DNA of 64,000 nt from Chaetoderma sp. LZ-2023a (Eukaryota > Mollusca > Caudofoveata > Chaetodermatida > Chaetodermatidae), in contig CM067360.1 of NCBI GenBank assembly GCA_034401795.1, positions 49,066,573-49,130,572 of the forward strand, written 5' to 3'. A program made the translations under genes and the position numbers. This document shows positions 24,497-37,494 of this stretch, in pieces. Within the stretch, counting starts at the first letter, position 1; each line of letters begins with the position of its first letter. Under the pieces are notes generated by a model. That model was given only the letters and a program-made list of their open reading frames with translations. It was not told where the DNA came from and ran no database searches.

Positions 24497-27263
24497 GTGA
24501 GTGCATGCATTAACTATGAAGATACAAACACAAAGTGTGTGTGTAGTCGCAGTGATAATATTGAAATAGATCTACATTATCTCACACTTACACCAGAGGG
24601 GAGAGACTGTTGCATGTGCGTTTGTCCGGGCCATCCTTAAGATTTTTTTTGTTGTCCTCTCCTGACCGTGGTGGTTGGAGTAGGGTAGGTACATGTAGGT
24701 AGGGGAAATATCTTTTTTACCTGCTGAAATATAGCATTACAAGATTGAATTTAAAGAACAAAACCTGAAGGTTTTTATTTGAACTTGAAACTGAAACTAT
24801 AAAGCAAACGGTTTCTAAAGGTTATTTGAGCCCATTTTGATGAAAGGAGTCAATTCAATCTCCCAATGAACTCGCATTAGAAATAAAAATAATTGTTCAC
24901 AGGAAACTACAAAAAAAGATCATGAGTCGGCAGGTTTTTAGGGTTTGTCGGGAGAGGCCAACCAAACTATTAGTTTAGGATGGCCCGATCCATCCATCCA
25001 TCTATCCGTAGCTATGTCTCGAAAATTACGTATTCAATTTTGCTTAACCGTTTAACACCAGAACATGTGTTCAGTGACTTCAGACAAACTGAATCTAAAA
25101 CTTCAAGATTAATCCAGATACAAATTCTGTAAAAATCAAATAAATCTGAAAAAATAAGAGTAAACAAAACAAGACAAATTTTCTACATGTCTGTACTAAA
25201 GTTTATGGTTTGGCAAATCCTAAAATGCACTAGGGGTGAATGAAAAATCGGGCGCTGTTGCGAAGTCAAGTGTTAGCACTAGGATATCTCCTCATCTTTT
25301 ATTGAAATCCATTCATCCATAATGGTGGAGTATTGATTTTAAAATTTATTGGTGGTGTGACCCTTATACAAAAATTGGGACCTGGTACGACTTAGTGCTA
25401 GTATATCAACTTCAACTTTTGTCAATATACATTAATATCGAAGGTGTAGTGGTTATTCCCACACATTTTGAAAACACACCTGTCCATCCAGCTATCTCAT
25501 CCGAAACTGTTTTGGCGGAATGTAACCAAATTTGTTTTGTGAGTTGCCCATTCAATTTGGGGTGGGACAGGATGGGGTAGGTAAGGGGGAACATCAAAAT
25601 TGCTGAAAGTGTGTTGTGGAAAGTGTTGGATTTGCGATGACGAACCATCAACTGTGCTAGTTTAAAATTTAACCCTTTCAACGATAAATCTGAATAAGTA
25701 TTCTGCGATGCGGTTTTGGAGTGGATGTCCAGCGTTTTCGGGAATTTGAGTAAGAGGGTTGGTGGAGGTACCAGTCTAAAACCCAGCATACATGCCAGGG
25801 GCTAAATCAAAAATTTAATTAGACCTTTTTGATGATGTATAACTGCCTCCTTATCAGGTGTAGATAACTTATCTGTGGCAGAACCACGACCCCAATCAAT
25901 TATATATCCGAATGTGATGCATTAATGTGTGCCTCTAGATTGAACAACATTATTTAATGTACATGTATTGTTCCTGTCCGACAGGCTGTTAGCCAGGAAT
26001 TGAAAATAAGGTGTCCACAGACAATGAATATAGCTCTTATAAACCTCCTAAGTTAGAAAAAAATTTTAATTTCCCGGTTATTTTGGTAAAATTCTTGCAA
26101 ATTTTAACCTGTCCTTACTAATTTCTGACTTGCTCTGCCTGTCCAAAATGGAATTTACCCGTCCAAAAGATGGGTGAACGTGTGTCTGAACTATATATAT
26201 ATCTATTTATGTTTGTTTAATTACATGTATCTTGTCCATCTGCCTGTATCTCAGCTTCTTTTCTGTATGATACATATAAGTTCATAACTCAAGTTCTACT
26301 GAATGGATATTCACCAAACTTGACAGTGGTTGACCTGGGTGGTCTGAGGAACCCTGTTGATATTGCAGGTGGATGTCTAGTCTATTGATTTTGTTGTTAA
26401 AAGCTTAAAGGTCAAGGTCATGGTGTCCAAATTATACAAATACGATTTCAGGATAACTCAGTTCTGCTGTACTGATATTTGTCATACTTGGCCTGCATGT
26501 CACCATTGGTTTCCTGGAGAACTGTCTTCATTTTGTTGTTCAAAAGGTCAAAGGTCAATGGTATGTTTATCCAGTTATAGAAATGTGTTTGCAGATGATA
26601 GCGCATTTTCTATTGAGTTGATGATCACAAGGTTTGGCATGCATGTCGCCAGTGGCAGCTCAAAGACAACTTATAATTTTATGGTCATTCATTAGATGGC
26701 ATGTACACTGTAGGGTTAAAACAGGTGGTCAGGTGTGGCCGCTGCTTGTGGGTGTGTGAGCCAAGTTAATTGGATGCAGTTACAATGCCTATACAAGTTC
26801 CATTTAAACTGCAAAAACTGCGTAAATCCAGCAAATTCATGGGGTGGACGCTACCTCAATGTGTGGTTGTGCAAATGCCCCCCTTGCCCCCCCCCCCATG
26901 GATAAAGGCCTGTATTGGACTATTTCCCTGGATAACCTGTATTGATTGATGGGTCAAAATGGCAAATATCAAGCTTGTATTAGTGCACATACAATAAAGA
27001 CGTTCCGGTGAGGAGGGCTTGGATCATCAGTGCGTGTTGTTATCCTGGCTGATTATGCATATGAATATGGATACCCTGCATTGAAGAGTTTATAGAAATG
27101 CAACTTTGTGTAACTGCGATCTGTGTTGCGAATGCAAACTCAGTGTGTGGTTGTTCATGTGTGTATCCGCATCTGTACGTCTGTGTGTTTGTGCTTGCGC
27201 TTGTGTGTAAATTTCCCTATAGTGGAGGACTAATTTGTATCTTCCTATGATTGTCTTTTGCAG
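24497..27263 (+). other. Intron 5
   Basis: I see AT-rich sequence, a 'ttaaccctttcaacgata' MITE-end near 25671, and a diverged repeat (about 26250-26720) with 'aaggtcaaggtcatggtg' and 'ctgaggaaccctgttgat' blocks that resembles the tandem array at 36030-36570. No exon was recognised. Confidence 0.55.
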
Positions 27264-27332
27264 ATATTTTAGTGAATAATGCTGGTATCCTCAGAGATAA
27301 ATCATTTACTCGGATGTCGGATGAAGACTGGG
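27264..27332 (+). CDS. HSD17B4-like: Exon 6 of the HSD17B4-type SDR
   Basis: Codons 152-175 read [18 protein letters not shown] and then SDEDW. NNAG (156-159) is the conserved SDR motif that stabilises the central sheet and helps bind the cofactor. Human reads [18 protein letters not shown]. The acceptor is 'ttttgcag', the donor GTAAGA, and the phase is 1 on both sides. Confidence 0.95.
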
Positions 27333-27742
27333 GTAAGAAGTACCCTTTAACACATAAGTTTCAAAATTTTAAGACAACTATTATATACAGATAAGCTGTT
27401 ACATGTACTTATGTTGAAACTAATAGGCAACAATGAAATTACTTTCAAAATATTCAACAGAATAATATATTGTAATATTGTTTGCATCCTAAAGAATTAG
27501 GTGTTTTTGTTCTCTAATTGTTAAAGTGTTAACCATTTCAATGGCACAGACTAAATGCACATGCATTATATATGAAATGAGTTTAAATTAATATTTCTAA
27601 AGTTATGTTGTTGCTTCATGCAGCAACAGTTTCCAGTTAAATTACCTTTCAATTACTTATATGGTTTCTTGCCCCTTACCGCTCTGATGTCAACATTTTA
27701 ATTTTCAAATTAAATTAAAAAGGTCAGTTAACCCTTAGCGCA

Positions 27743-27912
27743 CTGATGTCAATATTCTATCTTTTACTGTGTCAATAGCAAAGAAACTGATATACATTTT
27801 TCAACAATTTTGGTGAATGATGTGTTCACCAAAATTGTTGTATTGACACAGTAAAAGATAGAATATTGACATCAGTAAAAGATAGAATATTGACATCAGT
27901 GTGCTACGGCTT
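27743..27912. repeat. Hairpin with a partly duplicated right arm
   Basis: The left arm 'gcactgatgtcaatattcta' continues 'tcttttactgtgtcaata'. The right arm is its exact complement and has 'agtaaaagatagaatattga' twice. TTAAC lies near the left end and 'cttaac' near the right end, so this may be another TTAA-type MITE. Confidence 0.75.
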
Positions 27913-28084
27913 AACTGTCCGACTGCTGCAAGCCGGTGGATAATAATTGCAATGAGTTATAACTCTGGATCTGCTGAATATTTTGAAATAATTTACTTGA
28001 ATGTTCTATGCCACCAACAACTTTTGGTGGGTAGAAGTCGGTCACGCATAAGAAAGGTGTTGACAGCCTGAAGATAGCAATGGA

Positions 28085-28480
28085 GGAATCTAGTTTATCC
28101 ATCAATCACATGACGTCATAATCAACTATGTGACATGTAGAATGACGTCATAATCAATTACGTCATGAATGACGTAGCTAAGTTCATCACGAACGCTTAA
28201 TTGATGACAGACTAAGCATATGAATTGTATGGCTTTACTATTTAATAAACAATATTGAATATTTTGAAACTCATTTGATTGGGTGTTTTTGCTGCTATAG
28301 GCAGAAACAGCACCCAGTCAAATTAGTTTCAAAATATTCACCAGCTTACCTGTATAGTTTTCTCGATATTGATAGTCAAGGACTTCAGGGATCAAATGAG
28401 GCCAACACGGTCGAAGTGTGGTTGAAGCTTAGCTAAAGATGGGCGGGGCATAGCTTAAACTGAATTTCTCCATTACATGT
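28085..28480. repeat. Composite palindromic repeat with CRE-like TGACGTCA motifs
   Basis: Two TGACGTCA octamers and two near-matches (TTACGTCA, TGACGTAG) lie at about 28110-28180. A family I palindrome follows (28256-28343), then 'gatgggcggggcatagct'. The same parts appear in the opposite order and orientation at about 28930-29340, and diverged at 20040-20250, 34560-34880, 35450-35710 and 62935-63500. It is a dispersed composite repeat. Confidence 0.65.
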
Positions 28481-28624
28481 CTATTCACGCTATTGTTAAT
28501 ATGATTGACTTTGTATATATTGTCAAGATGCTAGCTCTTTGTTCTCTTTGCTACATATCATGGCTATGCTATTTACAAAACCTTTCAATGAATAAATAGA
28601 TTATTACCCATTTTTGTTCTCCAG

Positions 28625-28709
28625 ATCTAATACAGAAAGTTCACTTGCGCGGTTCATTCCTTGTCTCTCGCGCAGCGTGGCCACATATGAAGAAACAAGG
28701 TTTTGGAAG
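28625..28709 (+). CDS. HSD17B4-like: Exon 7 of the HSD17B4-type SDR
   Basis: Codons 175-203 read [18 protein letters not shown] and then [11 protein letters not shown] (last codon split). Human reads [29 protein letters not shown]. The exon enters in phase 1 and leaves in phase 2 (AG|G completes Arg203). The donor is GTAATA. Confidence 0.95.
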
Positions 28710-28929
28710 GTAATACAAATTATGTGTAATCTATTGCATAAGAAACATTGATCTTAAATAACTACGGTTTAATAGGAGAATTGTACCATTGTTGGTAATT
28801 TAATCTCTTTCACATATGAATCGACAGTTGCAGATCAACAACACAAGTTGACTAAGTAGGACTTGTGGTGAACACTGGAAAGGCGGAAGTAACAAAGATT
28901 CAAAGCAAGCAGCAGGTGCTTATCATGTT

Positions 28930-29340
28930 AGATAGGAGGGATCTAAACTAATGAACCTTTCCATTTTTAACTATGCTCCGCCCATCACTAGCTAAGCTCC
29001 ACCCACACCTCGCCGTGTTGGGATTGATCGATCCCTGAATGCCCTAGCTGTCAATTTCCTGAAAACTATACAGGGAAGCTGTTGAATATTTTGTAACTAA
29101 TTTGACTGGGTGCTGTTGCTGCCTATGGCAGCAACAGCGCCCAGTCAAATTAGTTTCAAAATATTCAACATAATATTTATTAAATAGTAAAAGCAAACAA
29201 TTTGTACAACAACACATAGACCGTCTTCAAATATGCGTTCGTGACGTACTTATTGAGGTTATTCACGATGTCATTCATTATGATGTCATTCTACACATCA
29301 CACAGTTCATTCTGACGTCATATGATGGGTGGGTACTCTG
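28930..29340. repeat. Composite palindromic repeat, opposite orientation
   Basis: Reading left to right it has 'ctatgctccgcccatc', 'gctaagctccaccca', the family I palindrome and then 'tgacgtact' and 'ttctgacgtca' blocks, the mirror order of the copy at 28085-28480. Confidence 0.7.
29083..29170. repeat. Best-preserved family I palindrome
   Basis: The arms 'gttgaatattttgtaactaa' + 'tttgactgggtgctgttgct' and their complement meet at 'gcctatggc'. Only one or two mismatches are visible over about 40 bp per arm, so the single strand would fold into a long hairpin. Confidence 0.88.
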
Positions 29341-30732
29341 GAAAGGTGAATTCGCCTACATCGGCAGAGGTGTTCTCACTACCAGAGGAACATGTGAAGA
29401 CATCAGTGCCAGGATAGTCAGATTCAGACATGCTAATTTAGCATCCTCAAGACAGTCTGGTATTCCTCAGGTCTCTCCATAATGAACCTACAGAGCAAGC
29501 TGGAAATCTTGAAGAACTTTGTCAATTCTGTGTGACTATATGGTTCAGTGACTTCGAGAGTGAACTCCACAATATCCAACAAACTGCAGACTTTCCTCAA
29601 CAAGTATGTATAAAGCCTACAAATCGTGTGAGCAGTTGTCGTGAACAATGACGGCAGTGAACCAGCCAAGAACCCACAGATCTTCAGACAGAAGTAGAGC
29701 TGGATCGGACCGCTCCCCCTCCCCTCCCAGAAATGCACAAGAGAACATTACAAGACAAATCCTTGCATGCTACCTTAGAGAAAAAGGAAAGGTGACTGTC
29801 TGAGGAAGACATGGAAATAAACAGCGGAATAGATGATGATGATGATGATGATGAGAATGGTCTGGGGAGAATGAAGCCGAAAACTGTGTACGATGGAGAG
29901 TTGGTGCTGAAGTCCTATGATTTACTCACAGTTTACAGGCTTAAGCCGTCATGTGGTTGACATACATGTACTGTCATGACAGTAGATATTTTTCTTGTTA
30001 TCAATATTATTGCCTGATAATGCAGGCTGGTGGCCCAGTAGTGGACACATACTGGGCCAATAAGGCCTGGTATTGGCCCAGTAGTTTAGCTGTTATCAGG
30101 GTGGAGTATACCTTTAAGTTACCAGTGAGAATGGCATAGCTCTGGCTGTCAATACCAATGTTAATAAATGCCTTGTTGAGTACAGTTCTGTATAATAATG
30201 CTTTAGTAATCAAGCTGACAGGGACAGCTTATGCAGTGGTCTTTAGAATTGTCAATTTTCAGACATGACTATTTTTTTTACATTTTCCCCTAATGGATGA
30301 CTCAATAACTGAACCAGTCATCCCAGTATCAAACCTTCACAAATAGTATTCTTTTGGTCCACAGATAGCCTTTCACTAAGGACAAATTTAGATTTTTGAT
30401 CGTCCCAACCAGTATTAATCAGCAAAGGATTAATACAGTCAAACCTGTCTTATGTGACCACCTTAATAATTACTAAGATGTCATTAAAGATATGTGGTTC
30501 CTTAATGTCAGATACTAAGTGCTGTTTGGAGCCCTAAAACAAGTTTTCTCTCCAGCATGGTTGACTGTGTATTGGTAAAAAAAAAGTGGATTTGATAAAT
30601 CTGAAACAGTAGATTTGATAAATCTAAAAAAGTAGATTTGATAAATCTAAAGTAGATTTGATCAATCTTGAACTATTTATTATTACAAATAATTTGCAAA
30701 AACTGGTTAAATCTACTTTTATAAACCTCCAG

Positions 30733-30797
30733 GATTATAATGACTGCATCAGCTGCTGGTATCTATGGCAACTTTGGTCAGGCCAACTACAGTGCAG
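30733..30797 (+). CDS. HSD17B4-like: Exon 8 of the HSD17B4-type SDR (catalytic Ser and Tyr)
   Basis: Codons 203-225 read RIIMTASAAGIYGN and then FGQANYSA. Ser209 (T-A-S) and Tyr222 match the human catalytic pair with identical spacing; the paired lysine is at the start of exon 9. Human reads [22 protein letters not shown]. The exon enters in phase 2 and leaves in phase 1. The acceptor is 'ctccag', the donor GTCTGT. Confidence 0.96.
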
Positions 30798-30984
30798 GTC
30801 TGTATCATTAATTCACATTCTTTATATTGTCCTTTGTCAGTTCAATCCATGATTTTGTCTACTTTATGTTGTCTGTGAATTTTACCCTATCTTTTGCGAT
30901 TGTCTTGTACTGAACATAAAGTTTAATATATAGTCACTGAACCCAAGGATTAAGAACACTTGGTATACATCTTGCTTATTATTA

Positions 30985-31953
30985 TTAGCTCACCTGGCCT
31001 GAAAGGCCAAGTGAGCTTATGCCGTGGCGACCGTCCATCGTCCGTCATCCGTCAACTGTTGCTTTAAAACGCTACTCCTCCTTAACCAATAACCAAATCT
31101 TAGCTCAATTTTGGTCAAAGGATGCTATTGTGCTCGGATCCGGAACATCCATTTGGAATTTTGATTCATACATTTTTTGGGTCGAAATCATAGATTTTAT
31201 TAAAAATTTACCGAAAATTGTTAAATTGCTGCTTCTCCTTAACCTTTTAACCGATTTCAATCAAATTTGGCTGAAAGGATCCTATGGTCATAGGTTATAG
31301 AATTTCCATTCAGAATTTTGATTCGTAAATATTTTGGGTGAAAAACTTAGATTTTATTAAAAGTTTACTGCAAATTGTTAAATTGCTTCTCCTTACCCGT
31401 TTGACCGATTTCAATCAAATTTGGCTGAAAGGATCCTATGGTCATAGGTTATAGAACTTGCATTCAGAATTTTATGAAAAATAAACCGGAAATTGTCAAA
31501 TTTGTTCTTACATTCTGAGCGATTTCGACCAAATTTGGCTGAAAGGACCCAATGGTCGCAGGCTCCGGATCATCCCTTTGGAATTTTGATTCATCAATTT
31601 TTTTGGTGAACATCAGATTTTATGAAAAATGTACCGGAAATTGTCAAATTGCTTTATCTCCTTACCATTCTGAATGATTTCAACCAAATTTGGCTGAAAG
31701 GACCCTATGGTTGTACGCTCCAGAACCTCCATTCAGAATTTTGATTTATCAATTTTTTGGGTGAAAATTAGATTTTATGAAAAATGTACCGGAAACTATC
31801 TAGTGTGACCCTATCAAGGTAGAATTGAATTTCTATTCAGAGTTTTGATTGGTCAATTTTTTGGGTCGCCATCTTGGGTTTTATGAAAATTCCATATCTA
31901 TTTGAATGCAAATGGTCCAGGTGAATGCCACAGGCCCTTGGGCCTCTTATTAT
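30985..31953. repeat. 'AGCTCACCTGGCC' dispersed repeat, copy 1
   Basis: It begins 'agctcacctggcctgaaagg' followed by 'ccaagtgagctt', and ends 'caggtgaatgccacaggccc' followed by 'gggcctctta'. Between the ends are four or five diverged units of about 150 bp, each with 'gatttcaatcaaatttggct', 'gaaaggatcctatggt', 'cattcagaattttgat' and 'attttatgaaaaat' blocks. The ORF at 31019-31300 is a repeat translation. Confidence 0.8.
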
Positions 31954-31957
31954 TATT

Positions 31958-34165
31958 AGCTCACCTGGCCTGAAAGGTCAAGTGAGCTTATGCCATGGTG
32001 GCCGTCTGTCCATCCGCCCGTCCCTCTGTCCATCCGTCAAATCATGTCTTCTTAACGGTTTGACCAATTTCAACCAAATTTGGCTTGAATGATCCTAAGC
32101 GGGTCCCCTCCAGACCATATTTTCAGAATTTTGATTGATCAATTTTTTGGGTGAAAATCTTAGATTTTATGAAAAGTCTACCGGAAATGGTCAAAATGCT
32201 ACTTCTCCTTAGCTGCTTTGACATATTTCAGCCACATTTGGCTAGATGCATTCTATGGTGGTAGGCTCTAGATGGTCTTTTCAGAATTTTGATTGATCAA
32301 TTTTTTGGGTGAAAATCTTAGATTTTATGAAAAATCTACCGGAAATGGCCAAAATGCTACTCCTCTTTAGCTGCTTGACATATTTCAACCAAATTTGGCT
32401 AGATGCATTCTATGGTGGTTTTCCCTAGAAACTCTTCAGAATTTTGCTTGATCAATTTTTTATGTGAAAATTTTAGATTTTATGGAAAATGTACCGTAAA
32501 TGGTCAAAATGCTACTCCTCCTTAGCTGCTTGACATATTTCAACCAAATTTGGCTAGATGCATTCTATGGTGGTAGGGTCTAGATCTTCTTTTCAGAATT
32601 TTGGTTGATCAAGTTTTTTGGTGAAAATCTTAGATCTTATGAAAAATCAACTGGAAATGGTCAAAATGCTACGCCTCCTTAGCTGCTCGAGATATTTCAA
32701 CCAAATTTGGCTAGATACATTCTATGGTGGTATGCTCTGGAAAATCTTTTCAGAATTTTGATTGATCAATTTTTTGGGTGAAAATCTGAGATTTTATGAA
32801 AAATCTGCCAGAAATGGTAAAAATGCTACTACCCCTGTAGCTGCTTGACATATTTCAACCAAATTTAACTAGATAGACTCTATGGTCATAGGGTCTTGAT
32901 CTTCTTTTCAGAATTTTGGTTGATCAAGTTTTTGGGTGAAAATCTTAGATTTTATGAAAAATCTACCAGAAATGGTCAAAATGCTACTCCTTAGCTGCTT
33001 GACATATTTCAACCAAATTTGGCTAGATGCATTCTATGGTGGTTTTCTCTAGAAACTCTTCAGAATTTTGCTTGATCAACATTTTATGTGAAAATTTGAG
33101 ATTTTATGAAAACTGTACCGTAAATGGTCAAAATGCTACTCCTCCTTAGCTGCTTCACATATTTCAACCAAATTTGGCTAGATGCATTCTATGGTGGTAG
33201 GGTCTAGATCTTCTCAGAATTTTGGTTGATCAAGTTTTTGGGTGAAAATCTTAGATTTTATGAAAAATTTACTGGAAATTGTCAAAATGCTACTCCTCCT
33301 TAGCTGCTTGATATATTTCAACCAAATTTAACTAGATAGACTCTATGGTCATAGGGTCTTGATCTTCTTTTCAGAATTTTGGTTGATCAAGTTTTTGGGT
33401 GAAAATCTTAGATTTTATGAAAAATCTACCAGAAATGGTCAAAATGCTACTCCTTAGCTGCTTGATATTCTTTTCAGAATTTTTGTTGATCAAGTTTTTG
33501 GGTGAAAATCTTAGATTTTATGAAAAATCTACCAGAAATGGTCAAAATGCTACTCCTCCTTAGCTGCTTGACATATTTCAACCAAATTTGGCTAGATGGA
33601 TTCTATGGTGGTAGGCTCTAGAACTTCTTTTCAGAATTTTGATTGACCAATTTTTTGGTATTTAAATTTTAGATTTTATGAATAATTTACTGGAAATTGT
33701 CAAAATGCTTCTTTCTCCTTAGCATTTTAACCGATTTTAACCAAATTTGGCTGAAAGGATCCTATGGCTATATGCTCTAGAACTCCATTCAGAATTTTGA
33801 TTCATCAATATTTTGGGTGAAAATCTTAGAATTTATGAAAAATGTTCCGGAATGCTTCTCATTACCATTCTGAGCGATTTCAACAAAATTTGGCTGAAAA
33901 GATCTTGTGATTCCCATTCAGAATTTTGATTCATCAAATTGTTAGGGGTAAAAATCTTACATTAACAATTTACCGCAAATTGTCAAATTCTTTCATCTTC
34001 TTGGATAAAATGATCCTATGATCATAGGGCGCCAGAATTTGCATTAAGAATTTTGCTTGAAATTTGTTTTCCATCTTGTTTAATGTAAAGAATCATGTAT
34101 ATTTAAATTCAAATGTATCAAATGTTAATGGTCCAGGTGAGTGTCACAGGCCCTTGTGCCTCTTG
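31958..34165. repeat. 'AGCTCACCTGGCC' repeat, copy 2, with expanded about 158-bp tandem array
   Basis: The terminal blocks are the same as in copy 1, but the interior is expanded. About eleven occurrences of '(g)gaaatggtcaaaatgctac' lie between about 32183 and 33700, spaced mostly 150-160 bp. Each unit also has 'gctgcttgacatatttcaac', 'ggctagatgcattctatggt' and 'cagaattttg(a/g)ttgatcaa'. One shortened unit lies near 33436-33535. Confidence 0.85.
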
Positions 34166-34166
34166 T

Positions 34167-34358
34167 TTAACCTTTTCACCGATGAAGTCACCATTCCTCA
34201 ACCATATATGAAAACTTGAATATTTTGAAATTGATTTGACTAGAAGACTTAGGCAGCGACATCTTTCAGTCAAATTAATTTCAAAATATTCAACAGAATA
34301 TAAAGATTTATTTCGTAGAGAATTTGCTTTTGCAGGAATTTGTCGGTGAAAGTGTTAA
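34167..34358. mobile_element. TTAA-flanked MITE with palindromic core
   Basis: It starts TTAACCTTTTCACCGATG and ends TCGGTGAAAGTGTTAA, so the outer ends form imperfect inverted repeats next to TTAA. A family I core lies at 34208-34293. Confidence 0.78.
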
Positions 34359-34423
34359 TGTCATATTTATGTGATGTATGTTTTGATAGTAATCATTGTG
34401 AATAGCTATTCTGTAAATTTCAG

Positions 34424-34546
34424 CTAAGCTTGGACTAGTAGGCCTGAGTAACACATTGGCTGTTGAAGGGCTAAAGGACAATATTCTCTGCAATACAATA
34501 GCACCTATAGCCGGCTCAAGGCTCACAGAAACCATACTTCCTCCAG
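34424..34546 (+). CDS. HSD17B4-like: Exon 9 of the HSD17B4-type SDR
   Basis: Codons 225-266 begin [16 protein letters not shown], including catalytic Lys226, then continue [17 protein letters not shown] and ETILPP. Human reads AKLGLLGLANSLAIEG, then CNTIAPNAGSRMTQTVMPE. The phase is 1 on both sides; the acceptor is 'atttcag', the donor GTATAA. Confidence 0.95.
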
Positions 34547-36029
34547 GTATAATACAGGCATCCATTTCTAGCTAAACTACACTCACATCTTGGCGATTAA
34601 GTGCGTGTTTGGATCGATTGATGAATATACTTTGAACCCTGATTTCCCAGAATCACAATTTCAGGTAAGCCAGTGGATAATTTGAAATTAATTTGACTGG
34701 GGGCAAATTAGTTTCAAAGTATTGAACAAAATGTGTATAAATTGTAACTTCATCAAAGACAAACAATTCGTACACTTGGCATACTTTTCGAGCTTCATGG
34801 CTGAATTATTATCTGATTATGATTGTGACATTAGCCTACATGTGATGTATTTGATTATGATGTCACATACGTGAGTGACAGATCGAATCCCTCCATTGTG
34901 ATCAGCATCAATATTAATGACAGTATCAGTAAATAGTGTCTATAAGTTAAAATTTGTGATCTTCAGATATTTATAAATGCACTTCTCATATTGTCTATAT
35001 CAAGCTTTCTTGCCATGCAAGAAGATATGCAGACTGGCAGTAATCCGGATAAAAGAACTCAGATCAGGATCGGATCAAATGATGGATCCATAGATATCTC
35101 TGACACTACTGGTCTGATTTTGCTCAAGTTTTAGCACAAGGACCTCATGTGACTATAAACTAGGTGTCCAGAACTTTAGCGTGATCTGAAAAAATCTGGA
35201 AATATTGGTGAAATCTCTGATTGCTCTCGTTATGATATCAAATACTGGTGAATACTGAATATTAATGACAAGCGGTTTGTTATCATTATGTAACTATGCA
35301 TTAATGTTAGAACATGTGTTTGGCATTAAAATATTGTGTATATCGTGTGATATTTCTCTCATAGGATCTTAAACTTCTTCACTTGTGCAGTCAATTACAC
35401 CATGTGAGGGCAATAGAGAGTTATACAGATATTACCTAAGCCAATCAAGTAGCATCATTTAGTCATGTGACTTCACTTAGGGGGAATAATAATGGAGGGA
35501 TCTGATCTGTCACTCAAGTATCTGACCTGATAATCAAAATACATCCCTTGTCAGCTGACCTCATCATCAGATGATTTGGGTCTAACAGGAAATGGGCAAC
35601 GGTCCATCTGAATTGTATGTCTTTGGTGAATTTACAATTTAATAAACATTCTGTTAAATATTTTGAAACTAATTTGACTGGGAGCTGTTTCAGTCATAGG
35701 CAGCAAGGGAAAAGTACATGTCCCGATATAGAATCCTTCACAAATGGTACTTAAATAGAGAAACAGGCCTAAGTGTGGAATAAGTGTCAAACGTGGCATT
35801 CTAGTTGATCTTTTACCTACTTCACACCATAGTTAAGTTAATCACACTGTGGAACTGGCCGGTGGCGTTAATTCTAAAACAGTGTTTCTGTAAATTATTG
35901 CTGCCTTTGAGTTTGTGTGTTTCACCGAAACCATCTCCAGCAGCCCGTTTTAAAAATGTACCCTTATTGTCATTATGTCTATCATATAAATGTATGGGAG
36001 TTAAATAGCGTTTGCTCTATCCATTCGAC

Positions 36030-36580
36030 TTTCATTTCCAGATGTTAACTTGAGTTCTATTGACGGTATCATTACCAATCTGGTGTGGGAGCTTGTCCTT
36101 GCTGAACCAAAGAACCCTATTGATTTTTTGCACCAAACGGTCAAAGGTCAAGGTCACAATGACCTAATTAATTACGTATTGTTGCGTTTCCGGATGATAC
36201 CTGGAGTTCTATTTGAAGGGATCATTACCAATCGGGCATGGGAGTTGTCTGAAGAACCCTTTCGATTTTTGGGCCTAATTAATTATGTACTATTGCGTTT
36301 CCAGATGATAGCTCGATTTCTATTGAAGGGATCATTACCAATCTGGCGTAGTCCATGGTGGTTCGAAGAACCCTATCGATTTTTGTATTAAATGGTCAAG
36401 GTCACTGACCTAATTAATTATGTAATATTGTGTTTCCGGATGATAATTTGTGTTCGATTGAAGGGATCATTACTAATCTTGGGTGGGAGGTTGTCCTTGA
36501 TGTTTTGAAGAACCCTATCGATTTTGGTTTCAATGGTCAAGGCTACCGTGACCAATCTTGGGTAGGAGGTTGTGCTTGAT
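36030..36580. repeat. Tandem repeat, about four units of about 135 bp
   Basis: Units share 'gggatcattaccaatct', 'gaagaaccctatcgattt', 'atggtcaaggtca' and 'gacctaattaatta' blocks, with internal deletions. The 113-codon ORF at 36050-36391 is explained by this array. Related blocks occur near 26250-26720. Confidence 0.75.
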
Positions 36581-37494
36581 GGAATGGGGGAAATAATTTA
36601 GTAATCTCTATCATTCTTGTTCTGAAGGATAATCATAATTATTATATATTTCAATCCTAGAATGTTTTTATATCATTCTCTATTCTTATTTCAATGTAAG
36701 TACTCTTGTCATTTATTTCACTTTTGCGTTTAGCTGGACTCAGTAGTCCAACACATAATGCAATGTTATGGCTTTAACCTTGCTACAGCTACCCTGTTAT
36801 GTCCATGTCATGACACAGAACCGGCTAAAACTGCTGGAAACTGCACCATTTTGCTTACAATAATGAATGCTAATACACTACAGCTCATATATCAGTTACC
36901 GTATTCCTCCTATTAGAGGCCTTGCCTTAATAGAAGCCTACCCCCAAACTCAGCAATGTCAGTCTCTAGATTTTCTTAGCACTTTGAAAACGGGAAAAGC
37001 AATGTCAGTCTAGATTTACTTAGCACTTTGAAATCGGGAAAAAACCTAGTACAAGCCTACCCCCAAACTCGGCATCTTGGCCTGATAAACCTTTTCCAAA
37101 TATTGACATTAATAAATAATTTGTCGTTTATTACTTCAAAATTCGTCATAAAATTTGAAATCCAGTCAGGCCAGGTGAGCTAAAAACGAACTTGAATAGC
37201 ACGAAAATGGAAAACATTTATTTCCATCAGACAATTACGCTTAATGTACATGTATACTATGCCAATAACCGTGTGAGTGAAATTATTATGTAGGGCCACA
37301 TAAAAAGTGTGTGGTAACCCAGAACTGTACGTTAAATGAGATTGGGATAATGGGTACCCGTTTGATAACTGCATGTTGATATGAATCCTGTCATACAAGG
37401 AAGTTGAGATCACTTTACAGCATTTTGCATTCGTGTCTCGCGAGATTCCCTTTGAAACGGGATCAAGAATGCACGAAGCCAGGTCTTATTTTTA

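Larger units (their letters stand above)
27333..28624 (+). other. Intron 6, with hairpin repeats
   Basis: It contains a long hairpin (27743-27912), a family I palindrome (28256-28343) within a composite repeat (about 28085-28480), and the acceptor 'tctccag'. Confidence 0.6.
28710..30732 (+). other. Intron 7
   Basis: It holds the inverted composite repeat (28930-29340) with the clearest family I palindrome, a GATGAT microsatellite (about 29833-29852), a family II hairpin remnant (30255-30370) and a 'gatttgataaatct' short tandem (30590-30665). A reverse ORF at 29433-29738 has no recognisable domain. Confidence 0.6.
30798..34423 (+). other. Intron 8, mostly tandem and dispersed repeats
   Basis: Two adjacent copies of the 'AGCTCACCTGGCCTGAAAGG' repeat fill 30985-34165 and a TTAA-flanked MITE fills 34167-34358. 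Nothing else is recognisable. Confidence 0.75.

Noticed and set aside
29433..29738. Reverse-strand ORF of 101 codons in intron 7
   Set aside because: No recognisable domain, no splice or promoter context, and it lies next to composite repeats. Could be a transposon remnant, but I cannot support it.
36050..36391. ORF of 113 codons with internal repetition
   Set aside because: Explained by the 135-bp tandem array.
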